From positions 1 through 13,259 of the forward strand of contig URFQ01000070.1 of assembly GCA_900547195.1 (NCBI GenBank): a stretch of DNA of 13,259 nucleotides, given 5' to 3'. Within the stretch, counting starts at the first letter, position 1; each line of letters opens with the position of its first letter. Below, in pieces: positions 12,518-13,259 of this stretch. The translations under genes were made by a program, and so were the position numbers. The DNA is from an uncultured Butyricicoccus sp. GTDB lineage: Bacteria; Bacillota; Clostridia; Oscillospirales; Butyricicoccaceae. Under the pieces are notes generated by a model. It was not told where the DNA came from, ran no database searches, and worked only from the letters and a program-made list of their open reading frames with translations.

Positions 12518-13259
12518 TTACAGGGCCGCGAGCACCTCGTCGGCTGCTTTGCAAAGCGCGGCGATGTCCTCGTCCCGATGGCTGACGTTGATGAACGTGG
12601 CCTCGAACTGGCTGGGCGCGATGTACATGCCGCGCTCGAGCATGCCATTAAAATACTTTTTAAACTGTTCCAGATCGGACTTTTTGGTGTCCGCGAACGT
12701 GCGCACCGGCCCATTGGTAAAGTACGGGCACAGCAGCGCGCCGCACTGATTGACGGTCAGATTAACGCCGTGCTTCTCCGCGCTGTCGCGCATGGCGTGC
12801 GCCATGGCCTGCGCCTTGCGCTCGATATCGGCATAGTAAGCCGGATGGTCGTTCAGGATCTGGAGCTGCGTGAGACCTGCCGCCATGGCGACCGGATTGC
12901 CCGACAGCGTGCCCGCCTGATAGATTGGGCCGGTCGGCGCGACCTGGCTCATGATCTCCCGGCTGCCCGCATACGCACCCACCGGCATGCCGCCGCCGAT
13001 GATCTTGCCAAAGGTGACCAGATCGGCGCGCACGCCAAAATACTCCTGCGCGCCGCCGCGCGCCAGACGGAAGCCGGTGATGACCTCGTCAAAGATGAGC
13101 AGGCTGCCGTGCTTGTCGCACAGGCTGCGCAAACCTTCGAGGAATCCGATTTCTGGCGGCACCACGCCCATATTGGCCGCAACCGGCTCCACAATAATCG
13201 CTGCAATCTGTGCTGGATTGGCCTCAAGCAGCGCCTCGACCGAAGCAAGATCGTTATAC
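12518..13259 (-). CDS. hemL: Glutamate-1-semialdehyde 2,1-aminomutase, C-terminal part (runs off the window)
   Basis: HemL converts glutamate-1-semialdehyde to 5-aminolevulinate, the precursor of all tetrapyrroles in the C5 pathway. The frame reads in from the window edge with no start, giving 246 residues of the usual 420-430. It shows IIVEPVAANMGVVPP, LLIFDEVITGFRLARGG with the PLP-ring aspartate, and TFGKIIGGGMPVGAYAG with the Schiff-base lysine, then GTLSGNPVAMAAGL. These separate it from ornithine or GABA aminotransferases, whose equivalent stretches differ. The protein ends normally with a TAA at 12520-12518. Lying at the head of the cobalamin genes in the window, it suggests precursor supply is co-expressed with B12 synthesis. 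A GTG at 13192 is internal and not a start. Confidence 0.95.
   Translation of the reverse strand, partial: YNDLASVEALLEANPAQIAAIIVEPVAANMGVVPPEIGFLEGLRSLCDKHGSLLIFDEVITGFRLARGGAQEYFGVRADLVTFGKIIGGGMPVGAYAGSREIMSQVAPTGPIYQAGTLSGNPVAMAAGLTQLQILNDHPAYYADIERKAQAMAHAMRDSAEKHGVNLTVNQCGALLCPYFTNGPVRTFADTKKSDLEQFKKYFNGMLERGMYIAPSQFEATFINVSHRDEDIAALCKAADEVLAAL

Noticed and set aside
12499..12714. Extended N-terminus for CbiA into hemL
   Set aside because: The added sequence has no similarity to CbiA, is rich in Arg and Ser, and overlaps the hemL coding end. A strong binding site supports the start at 12498.
1..13259. CRISPR arrays, tRNA or rRNA genes, complete insertion sequences and cobalamin riboswitch
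   Set aside because: I saw no repeat-spacer arrays, tRNA or rRNA sequence, transposase motif or B12-box-like element in either strand. A B12 riboswitch would be expected upstream of the right edge.

Overview
The window reads as a chromosomal segment of a moderately GC-rich Gram-positive anaerobe of the class Clostridia, probably a gut Oscillospiraceae or Butyricicoccaceae relative. The evidence is a leucine T-box leader, strong GGAGG ribosome binding sites, tightly overlapping genes and an anaerobic (cobalt-early, CbiK-type) cobalamin route. The taxon is an inference. All 15 genes have intact frames; two run off the window edges.

Left part (1-1016): the 5' half of leuA (2-isopropylmalate synthase) lies on the minus strand behind a complete T-box leader with a CUC leucine specifier, a UGGU tRNA-acceptor site and an intrinsic terminator. 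Its consensus promoter diverges from a second promoter reading rightward.

Middle part (1017-3662): a compact plus-strand operon encodes a PAP2-family phosphatase, a Wzx/MATE-like lipid-linked oligosaccharide flippase and an Sfp-type 4'-phosphopantetheinyl transferase. The genes overlap by 11 nt and 1 nt, so their translation is probably coupled. After it come a roughly 140-150 bp MITE-like inverted-repeat element and a strong hairpin terminator whose G-U pairs and U-tract favour the plus strand.

Right part (3859-13259): a long minus-strand tetrapyrrole/cobalamin operon, in transcription order hemL (partial) - cbiA - cobT - cobU - cobS - short cobU-like gene - cobD - cbiP - cobO - cbiC - cbiK. 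HemL makes the precursor 5-aminolevulinate. CbiK inserts cobalt and CbiC finishes the corrin ring. CbiA and CbiP amidate it and CobO adenosylates it. CobD makes the aminopropanol phosphate arm. CobU, CobT and CobS assemble and attach the nucleotide loop. Five junctions are 4-nt ATGA overlaps. The corrin-ring methyltransferase genes and cbiB are not in the window, and the operon's promoter and any cobalamin riboswitch must lie beyond the right edge.

The most interesting points are the two CobU-family proteins flanking cobS, which keep complementary sets of CobU motifs; a 23-bp near-perfect direct repeat bracketing cbiC; the MITE-like element placed exactly at the PPTase stop codon; and the strand-asymmetric terminator between the convergent operons. 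I see no wholly new system. The window is mainly a well-ordered B12 operon with these local oddities.
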